Part shown: positions 16,644 to 25,093 of the stretch, in pieces | Layout of the letters: each line of letters begins with the position of its first letter | Numbering within the stretch: position 1 is the first letter of the stretch | NCBI RefSeq assembly: GCF_002086815.1 | Contig: NZ_MVID01000031.1 | Span: 17,552-81,551, forward strand | Length of the DNA: 64,000 bases | From: Mycolicibacterium parafortuitum | GTDB taxonomy: Bacteria > Actinomycetota > Actinomycetes > Mycobacteriales > Mycobacteriaceae | Direction: 5' to 3' | Translations under genes and position numbers: made by a program | The notes under the pieces: model-generated | Databases searched by the model: none | Seen by the model: only the letters and a program-made list of their open reading frames with translations | What the model was told of the DNA's origin: nothing

Positions 16644-17645
16644 ATGTCCAACGTCGTCGTCACGGGCGGCTACGGTTTCGTCGGTACCCACCTGGTCACC
16701 GCGTTGCTCAAGCGCGGAGACTCGGTCACAGTCTTCGACTACGCGAAGAACACCCGCGACACCAGCCTCGGCTTCGACGGGCACCCCGGGTTCCGCTTCG
16801 TTCAAGGGGATGTGACCGATCCGCAAGCACTCGCCGCGGCGATCACACCTGATGTCGACACGGTGTTCCACCTGGCCTCGGTGGTCGGTGTCAACAAGTA
16901 CGTCGAGAACCCGCTGCGTGTCGTCGATGTCAGCGTGATCGGCACCCGCAACGTCCTTGAGTTGTGCCACAAGCACGGCGCCCGGCTGGTCTTCACCAGC
17001 ACCTCCGAGGTGTTCGGGAAGAATCCGAACACGCCCTGGGCCGAGGACGACGACCGTGTGCTGGGTTCGACCAGGACCGCCCGGTGGAGCTACAGCACCA
17101 GCAAGGCGATGGCCGAGCACATGGTGTTCGGCATGCACGACGCCTACGGGTTGCCGGTGACCGTCGTGCGCTTCTTCAACGTGTATGGGCCGCGCCAGAA
17201 CCCGATCTTCGTGATCTCCAAGAGCATCCACCGGATCCTCAACGGCCGTGAACCGTTGCTCTACGATTCCGGCGACCAGACCCGGTGTTTCACCTACGTC
17301 GACGATGCGATCGCCGGCACACTGCTCGCCGCCGACAGCGATGCGGCGATCGGCGAGGTCTTCAACATCGGCAGCATGACCGAGACCTCGATGCGCGACG
17401 CCGTCGATCTGGCGATCAAGATCGCCAATGTGGATTCGGTGTCGAGCACCGCGGCCTTCGACACCGCGCAGAGCTACGGTGCGCGCTACGAGGACATCCC
17501 GCGCCGCGTCCCCGATTCCACGAAGGCGCAGCGCGTTCTGGGTTGGCGGTTGCAGGTCGACCTCGAGGAAGGGCTCCGCAGAACCATCGACTGGGCACGC
17601 GCCAATCCGTGGTACCTCGAGGAACCCGGCGCGGACACGGCCTGA
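16644..17645 (+). CDS. Extended SDR, UDP-glucuronate decarboxylase/epimerase-like
   Basis: 333 residues, NAD-binding TGGYGFVGTH at residues 7-16, and catalytic Tyr150-xxx-Lys154 in SYSTSKAMAE, with STSE supplying the serine/threonine. The C-terminal pattern (RRVPDSTKAQRVLGW followed by LEEGLRRTIDWAR) is that of UDP-xylose synthases and UDP-sugar epimerases. Given the 6-dehydrogenase immediately upstream, the likely reaction is UDP-glucuronate to UDP-xylose, or 4-epimerisation to UDP-galacturonate. GGAAAGAGAAAG precedes ATG 16644. Choosing between decarboxylase and epimerase needs an alignment that I could not run. The product would feed the glycosyltransferases that follow. Confidence 0.78.
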   Translation: MSNVVVTGGYGFVGTHLVTALLKRGDSVTVFDYAKNTRDTSLGFDGHPGFRFVQGDVTDPQALAAAITPDVDTVFHLASVVGVNKYVENPLRVVDVSVIGTRNVLELCHKHGARLVFTSTSEVFGKNPNTPWAEDDDRVLGSTRTARWSYSTSKAMAEHMVFGMHDAYGLPVTVVRFFNVYGPRQNPIFVISKSIHRILNGREPLLYDSGDQTRCFTYVDDAIAGTLLAADSDAAIGEVFNIGSMTETSMRDAVDLAIKIANVDSVSSTAAFDTAQSYGARYEDIPRRVPDSTKAQRVLGWRLQVDLEEGLRRTIDWARANPWYLEEPGADTA

Positions 17646-17797
17646 CGCCGAGCGGACATGGGTTTGACTCTTGAGGGGGGACTTCCGGCGTCGTCCGCCA
17701 CGTATATGCACGTTCGGTACCGGCCGCAGGTGCTGGGCCGGAGGCCTTCGCCTGCGTGGCTGCGTGGCCGGGGATTGAAGGGGACGACGTCTTCGCG

Positions 17798-19084
17798 ATG
17801 AGAGTAGTGCTGGCAAGCTGGGGGAGCCGCGGCGAGATCGAGCCGGTGGCAGCTGTTGCCCGTGAGCTGACGTATCGCGGGCACGATGTCCAGATCGCCG
17901 TTCCGCCGGACCTGGTCGAGTTCACGGCGTCGGCCGGTTTGAACGCGGTCGCATACGGGCCGCACTGGCATCCGTTCAGCGACGCGTACCGGGACTACTG
18001 GTCGTCGTTCTTCCGCCAGCCGTGGCGAATTCCGAAGTTGGGCCGGATGTGGCGAGAGGTCTCCGATCCTCTGATGAAGGCCCGGCCACAGATCAGCGAC
18101 CGGTTGTGCTCGCTCGCGCAGGGAGCCGACCTGCTGCTCACCGGGATGAACTTCGAAGAGACAGCCGCCAATGTCGCCGAGTACCACGACATTCCGCTGG
18201 CGACACTGCACTGGTTCCCCTTTCGTCCCAACCGGCATCTGATGCCGTTCCTGCCGGCGGCGCTGGGAGCGCCCGCGATGATGACGTTCGAATGGCTTTC
18301 CTATCTGGGGGCGAAGCGAACTGAGGATGCCCAGCGACGCCGACTGGGGCTGAAGAAGGTCAACACCCCTTGGCAGGTGCGCATCGCCAGGCGCGGTGCG
18401 CTGGAAATCCAGGGCTATGACGAGGTGTGCTTTTCGGGGCTGGCCGACGAATGGTCGCAGTGGAATGCACAACGCCCCGCGCGCAGGCCGTTCGTCGGGA
18501 CGCTCGCGCTTGAGCTCGCCACCGACTCCGACGAGGAGGTCCTGTCGTGGATCGCGGCGGGTGCTCCGCCCGTCTTCTTCGGGTTCGGCAGCATGCCGCT
18601 GACGTCGCCTGCCGAGACGATCACGATGATCGCGTCGACCTGTGAGCGGCTGGGGCAGCGCGCCCTGATCGGTACCGCGGGCGGCGATTTCGGCGATCTG
18701 CCGCAGTTCGAGCATGTCAAGGTCGTGGGTGTGGTGAACTTCGCGGCCATTTTCCCGGTCTGCGGCGCCGTGGTGCACCACGGCGGGGCTGGTACCACCG
18801 CCGCGAGTCTGCGCGCGGGGGTACCCGCGCTGATTTTGTCGATGGACCTCAACCAGGCGCTCTGGGGCCGGCAGATGAAGAAGCTCGGCGTGGGGTTCAC
18901 GAGGCTGTTCTCGAGCACGACCGAGGAGTCGCTGCTCGAAGACCTGCGCCGCATTCTGGCACCCGAGTATGCGGCGGCAGCCCGCGATGTCGCGTCTCGG
19001 ATGACCAAGCCCTACGAGAGTGCGGTGGTCGCCGCTGATCTGGTCGAGGAGTATGTCCGTGCGAAATCGGTCGGCTCATCATGA
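17798..19084 (+). CDS. GT1-family glycosyltransferase
   Basis: 428 residues. N-terminal ASWGSRGEIEPVAAVA, sugar-nucleotide site HHGGAGTTAASLRAG from residue 327, FFGFGSMPL linker. First of three glycosyltransferases in a row on this strand (17798, 19158, 20435). ATG 17798 has GAAGGGGA about 12 bases upstream; an in-frame ATG 14 codons earlier lacks the family start. Position directly after the UDP-sugar dehydrogenase/SDR pair makes it a good candidate for using the acidic sugar or pentose that they make, but this is inference. Confidence 0.85.
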   Translation: MRVVLASWGSRGEIEPVAAVARELTYRGHDVQIAVPPDLVEFTASAGLNAVAYGPHWHPFSDAYRDYWSSFFRQPWRIPKLGRMWREVSDPLMKARPQISDRLCSLAQGADLLLTGMNFEETAANVAEYHDIPLATLHWFPFRPNRHLMPFLPAALGAPAMMTFEWLSYLGAKRTEDAQRRRLGLKKVNTPWQVRIARRGALEIQGYDEVCFSGLADEWSQWNAQRPARRPFVGTLALELATDSDEEVLSWIAAGAPPVFFGFGSMPLTSPAETITMIASTCERLGQRALIGTAGGDFGDLPQFEHVKVVGVVNFAAIFPVCGAVVHHGGAGTTAASLRAGVPALILSMDLNQALWGRQMKKLGVGFTRLFSSTTEESLLEDLRRILAPEYAAAARDVASRMTKPYESAVVAADLVEEYVRAKSVGSS

Positions 19085-19157
19085 CGGCTGCCTCGGTGGC
19101 GCCTCCGCGCTCTGTGCTGCGGAGTGCATTCGACAAGCGAAAGGCCTCTGACGGGTC

Positions 19158-20438
19158 ATGAAGTTCGTACTGGCAAGTTGGGGAAGCCGCGGGGAAGTGG
19201 AGCCGTGTGCTGCAGTGGGCCGCGAGTTGGTGCGCCGGGGCCACGAGGTTCGTATGGCTGTTCCGCCGGATCTGGTGAGTTACGCCGCGGCGGCGGTGCC
19301 CGAGACCGTCGGGTTCGGTTCGGATCTGCAATCGATGATGGACGCCTACCGCGATTTCTGGACGGGATTCTTCCGGCGACCCTGGCAGCTCCGTGAGATG
19401 AACAAGCTGCTGCACGAGATGTGGCAACCCCTCAACGAGAGTTGGGGCGAGATGAGCAGGACGTTGACCACGCTGACCGACGGTGCTGATCTGCTGCTCA
19501 CCAGCAATGTCGGCTTCGAGGTGCAGGCGGCCAATGTCGCCGAATATCAGCGGATCCCGCTGGCCACCCTCCACTGGTATCCGATGCGGCCCAATGGCCA
19601 GTTGGCACCGTTCCTGCCCGCGCCGCTGGCTCGCTCGGCCATGGCCACCTACGACTGGCTGTCGCGCGGGGGGTGGGCGAGGAAGGTCGAAGCCGAACAA
19701 CGCCGTGAACTGGGGTTGCCCAAAGCGGGCGGTCCGTGGCCACAGCGGGTTGTCGACCGTGACCCGCTGGAGATCCAGGCCTACGACGAGGTGTGCTTCC
19801 CCGGTCTGGCTGACGAGTGGTCGACGTGGCGTACCCAGCGTCCGTTCGTCGGCGCGTTGACACTGGAACTGGACACCGACGCCGACGACGAGGTCGCATC
19901 CTGGATCGGCGCGGGCGCTCCGCCGATCTTCTTCGGCTTCGGCAGCATGCCGGTGGAATCGCCCTCGGAGACGTTGGCGATGATCGCGTCCGCGTGTGCG
20001 CGGCTCGGGGAGCGCGCTCTGGTATGTGCCGGTTGGGACGACTTCGGGAGCATCGACCAGTACGACCACGTCAAGGTGGTGGGTGTGGTGAACTTCGCGG
20101 CGATCTTCCCGCTGTGTCGGGCCGTGGTCCACCACGGGGGTTCGGGTACGACCGCGTTGGGCTTGCGGGCGGGGGTCCCGACGTTGATCCTGTCGACCGA
20201 CGCGAACCAGGCTTTGTGGGGATCGCAGATCAAGCGACTCAAAGTCGGTACCGGACGGCGATTCTCGGGAGCCGACGAGGAGACGTTGGTGTCCGACCTG
20301 AGGACGATCCTGCAACCGCGATACCGCACCCGCGTCCGCGAGCTCTCCACCCAGATGACCAAACCCGCCGAGGGAGCAGCGCTGGCGGCCACCCTGGTCG
20401 AGGACTTCGCACGATCGAAAACGGTGGGGGCCCGATGA
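19158..20438 (+). CDS. GT1-family glycosyltransferase (tandem copy A)
   Basis: 426 residues. N-terminus ASWGSRGEVEPCAAVGREL is shared word for word with the next gene, and both carry GTTALGLRAGVPTLILSTD after the HHGG pair (His325-His326), which marks a tandem duplication. The middle region that contacts the acceptor differs more. Its stop overlaps the start of the following gene (ATGA), so the two are translationally coupled. It probably adds one residue of a disaccharide or oligosaccharide, with its twin adding the next. Confidence 0.85.
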   Translation: MKFVLASWGSRGEVEPCAAVGRELVRRGHEVRMAVPPDLVSYAAAAVPETVGFGSDLQSMMDAYRDFWTGFFRRPWQLREMNKLLHEMWQPLNESWGEMSRTLTTLTDGADLLLTSNVGFEVQAANVAEYQRIPLATLHWYPMRPNGQLAPFLPAPLARSAMATYDWLSRGGWARKVEAEQRRELGLPKAGGPWPQRVVDRDPLEIQAYDEVCFPGLADEWSTWRTQRPFVGALTLELDTDADDEVASWIGAGAPPIFFGFGSMPVESPSETLAMIASACARLGERALVCAGWDDFGSIDQYDHVKVVGVVNFAAIFPLCRAVVHHGGSGTTALGLRAGVPTLILSTDANQALWGSQIKRLKVGTGRRFSGADEETLVSDLRTILQPRYRTRVRELSTQMTKPAEGAALAATLVEDFARSKTVGAR

Positions 20439-21709
20439 GATTCGTCCTGGCAAGCTGGGGCAGCCGCGGTGAGGTCGAACCGTGTGCAGCGGTCGGGCGC
20501 GAGCTACTGCGGCGCGGTCACGAGGTGCAGATGGCGGTCCCACCCGACCTCATCGACTTCACCGAGTCCGCCGGTATCCCCGCCGTCGCGTACGGTCCCA
20601 AACTCCAAGACATCGTGGACGCATACCGCGACTATTGGACATGTCTGTTCCGCACGCCCTGGAAGATCCGCGAGTTGGTCCGGTTGAACCGCGCCATCTC
20701 CACTCCGCGCGCGAGTTGGGCCGGCATGAGTACGACGTTGACGGCACTGACCAAAGACGCTGACCTGTTGTTCACGAGTAACCTGGCCTTCGAGCGGCTG
20801 GCCTCCAACGTCGCTGAGCATCAAGGCATTCCGCTGGCCACCCTGCACTGGTTCCCGACCCGTGCCAACGGCCAGGTGCTGCCGTCCATCCCCGCGCCGT
20901 TGTTGCGGCGGGCACTCACCGTGTACGAATGGCTGTCGCGGGGCGGTTCCGAGCGCAAGGTCGACGCCGCGCAGCGCCGCGCGCTGGGCCTGCCGAAGGC
21001 CAAGGGGCCGTGGCCCTGGTGGATCGCCGCCCGGGGAGGTCTGGAGATCCAGGCCTACGACGAAGCCTGTTTCCCCGGCCTGGCGGCCGAATGGGCGAAA
21101 TGGGGTGACACACGGCCGTTCATCGGCACGTTGACCATGGAACTGCCGACCGACGTCGACGAGGAGGTCGCGTCGTGGATCTCCGCGGGGACACCACCGA
21201 TCTTCTTCGGGTTCGGGAGTATGCCGATAAAATCCCCGGCGGACACCATCGCGATGATCGCCGGCGCGTGCGCACAACTCGGCGAGCGGGCTCTGGTCGG
21301 CACCGCCGGCGTCGACTTCGAGGACGTCCCTGCCTATGACCACGTCAAGGTGGTAGGAGCGGTGAACTATGCGACGGTGTTCCCAGCCTGCCGCGCCGTC
21401 GTACACCACGGTGGCACGGGTACCACCGCGTTGGGTCTGCGCGCCGGGGTGCCGACACTGATCCTGTCGACGGACATGCACCAGACGCTTTGGGGAGCTC
21501 AGCTCAAGCGACTCAAAGTGGGTGCGGCGCGGCGATTTTCGGCGACGAACGAGAAAACCCTGACAGATGACCTGCGCACGATCCTGGCCCCGCGGTACAG
21601 CACGAATGTCCGCGAACTGTCGAAGCGGCTGGCCACGCCCGCTGAGAGCGTGGCCGGTGCGACCGATCTGCTGGAGGAACTCGCGGGCCGCTACGCCCGG
21701 ACCAGATAG
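20435..21709 (+). CDS. GT1-family glycosyltransferase (tandem copy B)
   Basis: 424 residues. ATG 20435 overlaps the previous stop; an upstream extension of the same frame inside copy A is not coding. NDP-sugar motif HHGGTGTTALGLRAG from residue 324. The 3' end overlaps the convergent CmcI-like gene by 19 bases. Together with copy A it is the most recent glycosyltransferase duplication in the window, judged by shared sequence at both ends. Donor and acceptor are unknown. Confidence 0.85.
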   Translation: MRFVLASWGSRGEVEPCAAVGRELLRRGHEVQMAVPPDLIDFTESAGIPAVAYGPKLQDIVDAYRDYWTCLFRTPWKIRELVRLNRAISTPRASWAGMSTTLTALTKDADLLFTSNLAFERLASNVAEHQGIPLATLHWFPTRANGQVLPSIPAPLLRRALTVYEWLSRGGSERKVDAAQRRALGLPKAKGPWPWWIAARGGLEIQAYDEACFPGLAAEWAKWGDTRPFIGTLTMELPTDVDEEVASWISAGTPPIFFGFGSMPIKSPADTIAMIAGACAQLGERALVGTAGVDFEDVPAYDHVKVVGAVNYATVFPACRAVVHHGGTGTTALGLRAGVPTLILSTDMHQTLWGAQLKRLKVGAARRFSATNEKTLTDDLRTILAPRYSTNVRELSKRLATPAESVAGATDLLEELAGRYARTR

Positions 21710-22524
21710 CCTCTCGGCGCCCAGGTGAAGCCGAACTTCGCCTCGCGCTCTTCGTCGTGGATGTAGTCGTTCGGGAATTCCGACTCGTACGCCTCGATGG
21801 CTTCGTAGGGCCCAGGCCCCCACCCCGGCGCAACCGGATGCCCGTTGAGGACGGAGTCCTCGACCACGAGGTAATCGCCGCTCGACAGTATGGGACGCAA
21901 TGCCTTCATCTCGGCGAGCACATGGTCCTTCGAGTGATCGCTGTCCAGGATCGCGAAGATCTTTCCCGGATACTCCTTCTTGAGCGCCCGAATCCGGTCG
22001 GCAACCTCGGAGGCGGTGGACGAGGATTCCATGAAGATGACGTCGGGATCGCGACGCGCTTCCGGCCGCAGGCGGGAATGGTCGATATCCACCGAAAGAA
22101 CTTTGAAAGGCTTTCCGATCTCCCTCATCACGCTCGCGAAGAAGAGGGCCGAACCGCCACAGAAGGTGCCGAACTCGACGACCAACGACGGCTGCTGGTC
22201 GTGCAGTACCTCCTGGTAATTCCACATATCGCTGACGGACTTATAGCACTCGATTCCCATCCAGGTGGTTTCGTGCCATACCAACTTGTTGAAATACCAC
22301 TTGTTGTACTCCTCCGGCTCCGCGCCGGTGGACTTGTAGGTATAGAGCGAGTAGACCTCGGGGTTGTAATAGATCACCCGAAGCCTGTGCAGACGTTCGG
22401 CGATCTCGTTGAATGGTTTCGCAATCCGCGTGGCCGCAGTGCTCGAAATCCGCCGGGCGGCACCTAGGATATCCGTACCGGACGCCGAACCTGCGCCAGC
22501 GTATTCCTCGCTCTGCCAACTCAT
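21691..22524 (-). CDS. CmcI / rhamnosyl O-methyltransferase family protein (copy 2)
   Basis: 277 residues, paralog of 14159-14983. SAM loop LVVEFGTFCGGSALFFA, FKVLSVDIDHS, AILDSDHSKDHVLAEMKALRP, LVVEDSVLNGHPVAPGWGPGP. ATG 22524 follows TAGGAT by exactly 6 bases, as expected for a leaderless mRNA, and no Shine-Dalgarno is present. Two CmcI-like and one TylF-like enzymes in one cluster point to several O-methyl groups on the sugars. Its promoter lies in the 118 bases after the upstream, same-strand SDR gene. Confidence 0.82.
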   Translation of the reverse strand: MSWQSEEYAGAGSASGTDILGAARRISSTAATRIAKPFNEIAERLHRLRVIYYNPEVYSLYTYKSTGAEPEEYNKWYFNKLVWHETTWMGIECYKSVSDMWNYQEVLHDQQPSLVVEFGTFCGGSALFFASVMREIGKPFKVLSVDIDHSRLRPEARRDPDVIFMESSSTASEVADRIRALKKEYPGKIFAILDSDHSKDHVLAEMKALRPILSSGDYLVVEDSVLNGHPVAPGWGPGPYEAIEAYESEFPNDYIHDEEREAKFGFTWAPRGYLVRA

Positions 22525-22530
22525 TACGAC

Positions 22531-22555
22531 ATCCTAACAGTGCCCGAAGTGGGCA
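22531..22555 (-). promoter_or_regulatory. -10 box and TGCCC-N5-GGGCA inverted repeat before the CmcI copy 2 gene
   Basis: TAGGAT (minus strand, 22536-22531) is the -10 box of the leaderless gene at 22524. Just upstream is TGCCC-N5-GGGCA (22541-22555), a perfect 5-bp inverted repeat. It could be an operator over the promoter, or a weak hairpin ending the upstream SDR transcript; no T-run follows it. Confidence 0.35.
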
Positions 22556-22642
22556 AATCGAGTTTTATGATATTGGGTCCGAACCTGGTCGAACGGACTG
22601 TTGCCGAGAATTCCCCGTCGCTCACGCTTGACGCAATCTGCG

Positions 22643-23707
22643 CTAATCCGGCTGGGTGGCAATCCAATTCAGGAGTGCATTCAGACCGTCTTCGAGGTAC
22701 CACTTCGGACGCCAATCCAGTTCCTGCATCGCGGAACGGATGTCGCACTTGGCCGCTCGCACATCGCCGTCCCGAAACTTCCCGACGACGCTGGGTTCGG
22801 GCGCACCGCAGAGAGCCGCGGTCATCGTGGCCAGCTCGTGAATGGTGGTCGGCACACCGGAACCGATGTCCACCCGGCGTGTACCGTCGGCAGGGCGCCG
22901 GATCGAGGCGAAAAGTGCATCGACGACGTCGTCGATGAATACGAAGTCCCGCACGATTCTGCCGTCTTCGTACACCTCCAGGGGAAGGCGCTGGCGCGAA
23001 AGGCGGGCGAAGAGCGCGACGATGCCGGTGTACGAATTCGTCAGGGATTGCCCGGGGCCGTATACGTTCTGCAGGCGCAGAACGCTGAGATTGCTGTCAT
23101 GAGCCGATGCCCACGCCGCCAGAATGTGTTCCTGGGCGAGTTTGGTCGCGGCGTAGACGTTGGTCGGTCGCGGCTCTGTCTGTGTGGCCGCGCTCGCGAT
23201 CGGCGCGGCTTCCTCGCCGGAAGGGCCACGGGGATCCCACTGTCCAGCCAGCAATTGGGCATGGTCGCGTGGGGACGGATAGAAGACGTGCTCCCCGGCC
23301 CTCCATGCGCCCTCGCCGTAGACGGCTCTCGAAGACGCGAGAACGAAATGCTCCGGGACGTAGGCCGCCCGACTCAGCGCGTCGAGGAGTTGCGTCGTAC
23401 CCACCACATTCACCGCACCGTGCCGCGTCGCTTCCGAGAGTGACTGAGCGGTACCGGTTTCGGCTGCCAAATGCACGATCTGGGAGGGCCGGAACAACCG
23501 GAGCACGGCGTCCCAGTCCGGAGCGTGGGTGACGTCGCCGGTGAAGAAGCGCACCGCCGGTGGAAGGTCCACCGCGACGTGTTGGCCGTGCACCTGTGGA
23601 TGCAGGATGTCCATCACCGCGACGTCGTAGCCGGCATCGACAAGTCGACGCGCAAGCGCGGACCCGATGAATCCCGCCCCGCCACTGATCAGTACGGATG
23701 TCGACAT
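22643..23707 (-). CDS. NAD-dependent epimerase/dehydratase (extended SDR)
   Basis: 354 residues. GGAGFIGSALA at the N-terminus binds NAD; the catalytic pair is Tyr185-xxx-Lys189 in VYAATKLAQEH; LQNVYGPGQ and FIDDVVDALFASI follow as in sugar-nucleotide 4-epimerases. An insertion of about 25 residues before the YxxxK motif (around PSPRDHAQLLAGQWDPRG) is not typical of GalE. It probably interconverts an NDP-sugar used by the cluster, possibly a 6-deoxyhexose. ATG 23707 is chosen for its AAAGGGG site and because it begins the NAD-binding strand. Divergent from the first membrane-anchored methyltransferase. Confidence 0.8.
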   Translation of the reverse strand: MSTSVLISGGAGFIGSALARRLVDAGYDVAVMDILHPQVHGQHVAVDLPPAVRFFTGDVTHAPDWDAVLRLFRPSQIVHLAAETGTAQSLSEATRHGAVNVVGTTQLLDALSRAAYVPEHFVLASSRAVYGEGAWRAGEHVFYPSPRDHAQLLAGQWDPRGPSGEEAAPIASAATQTEPRPTNVYAATKLAQEHILAAWASAHDSNLSVLRLQNVYGPGQSLTNSYTGIVALFARLSRQRLPLEVYEDGRIVRDFVFIDDVVDALFASIRRPADGTRRVDIGSGVPTTIHELATMTAALCGAPEPSVVGKFRDGDVRAAKCDIRSAMQELDWRPKWYLEDGLNALLNWIATQPD

Positions 23708-23782
23708 CAGCTGCCCCTTTCGGTTTCCTCTGGAGGAAACGAGGTGACCTACACGCGATCCCAAGGGTGCGGTCCGGGTAAT

Positions 23783-23799
23783 AATACCGGGAGCGTCAA
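23783..23799 (-). promoter_or_regulatory. TTGACGC element in a divergent promoter (SDR / methyltransferase)
   Basis: On the minus strand 23799-23783 reads TTGACGC-TCCCG-GTAT followed by TA, a variant of the recurrent element with a 5-base spacer. It sits about in the middle of the 168-base gap between divergent genes. Confidence 0.45.
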
Positions 23800-23875
23800 T
23801 TATAGGGATGCGGGTTCACCCGCATGCGGAACCAGTCAGCGATGGCGCGCACGAGCGAGTGAAACAGGGGTGCTG

Positions 23876-24961
23876 ATGGTTGCCAGTGATCGTCGGTCGT
23901 CAGACCACACGAACCTGCATCGACTGTGGAGGCTGATCGCCATCGCCATGGCGGTCGGTGTGGTTGCGGTCGCACCCATGACGTTGGTGGTGGTCGGGGT
24001 GGCGGCTGTCCTGCTCGTGTGCGGACGCATGGTGTACCGCGGTCGAGACCGCTTCATCCCGAACCTCTACTCGCGCGACATCTCGGTGTACGAGGCTGCC
24101 TATCGCACCTTCATCGCAGACTCGCTCACGTCCCTGCGAGACCGCAAGATCCCAGGGCACACCCTTCTGTGGGAGGCGTCGAGGCTGCCGGCTCCGTCGC
24201 GAGATACGGCCGACGAGTTGCTGCTCGATCTGGGGGTGTGGATCGGATGGTCCACAAGGCTCACCGCTGAAGCGTCGGGTCGCAGGGTCTACGGATTCGA
24301 CACGTTCACCGGGCTTGTCGAAGATTGGCAGATCGATGACCACGTCGTCATCAACAGCGGGACGTTCTCCCTGGCGGAACCTCTTGCGCGGCAGCTGATG
24401 CGCGATACCGGGGTTGCCCTGGAGGACGGGGTTCCCAGCGCGCTCGGACGTGACGTGCAATTCGTCAAGGGAAGTACCTACGACACGCTGGCTCCGTTCC
24501 TGGCCGCTCGACCCGACGTGCCGATTCGGCTCTTTCACATGGACCTCGACACCTATGAGAGCTGTCTGCATGCGCTGGAGACCTGTAAGGACCGTTTCGT
24601 CGAAGGGTCCATCCTCGTCTTCGACGAATACCTGGTCACCAACGGCGAGATGCGGGCGTTCTACGAGTTCCAGGAAAAGTACGGACTCGAATGGCGCTAC
24701 CGCGCCTGGGGTCTGGAAGCCATGGAGATGAACGTCCGCATGGTCAGATCGCCCGTCAAACGGCTCTGGTACTACACGGACTGGATCTCCCGGTATTGGT
24801 TGAGGGGGGACGGTCGCTTTGTGTGGCAGTTCGTCGACAAGCGATTCTGGCGCTTCTGGCTGGGTGCGCCGGCAGGGGACATCGCGTTCATGCTCGGTGC
24901 CGCGGGCCAGCGCAAGTCTGTGAGCCTGGAGATCACCGGACTGGGTCGGCTGGGTGAGTAG
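23876..24961 (+). CDS. Membrane-anchored SAM methyltransferase (paralog A)
   Basis: 361 residues. A long hydrophobic segment (about 19-50) near the N-terminus is followed by RGRDRFIPNLYSRD and a class I methyltransferase core: ELLLDLGVWIGWSTRL as the SAM loop, VYGFDTFTGLVEDW, then LFHMDLDTYESCLHAL and VFDEYLVTNGEMRAFYEF with the acidic residues typical of TylF-like enzymes. A further C-terminal part with aromatic segments may touch the membrane. The next gene is a close paralog. ATG 23876 is used; GTG 23870 is a nearby alternative. It probably methylates a membrane-bound glycolipid intermediate. The membrane anchor is not usual for TylF-like enzymes. Confidence 0.75.
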   Translation: MVASDRRSSDHTNLHRLWRLIAIAMAVGVVAVAPMTLVVVGVAAVLLVCGRMVYRGRDRFIPNLYSRDISVYEAAYRTFIADSLTSLRDRKIPGHTLLWEASRLPAPSRDTADELLLDLGVWIGWSTRLTAEASGRRVYGFDTFTGLVEDWQIDDHVVINSGTFSLAEPLARQLMRDTGVALEDGVPSALGRDVQFVKGSTYDTLAPFLAARPDVPIRLFHMDLDTYESCLHALETCKDRFVEGSILVFDEYLVTNGEMRAFYEFQEKYGLEWRYRAWGLEAMEMNVRMVRSPVKRLWYYTDWISRYWLRGDGRFVWQFVDKRFWRFWLGAPAGDIAFMLGAAGQRKSVSLEITGLGRLGE

Positions 24962-25093
24962 TGATCGACGTGCCACGCGCTGACGCGCGGAGCGCCCGAC
25001 CAACAATTTTCACATCCGTCAGTATCTGGGCTCGAGTGGGCCAAAATTCCGGCTCGACGCCCTAGTCTGCTAGCCGAGAGCTTGGAGGAAACG

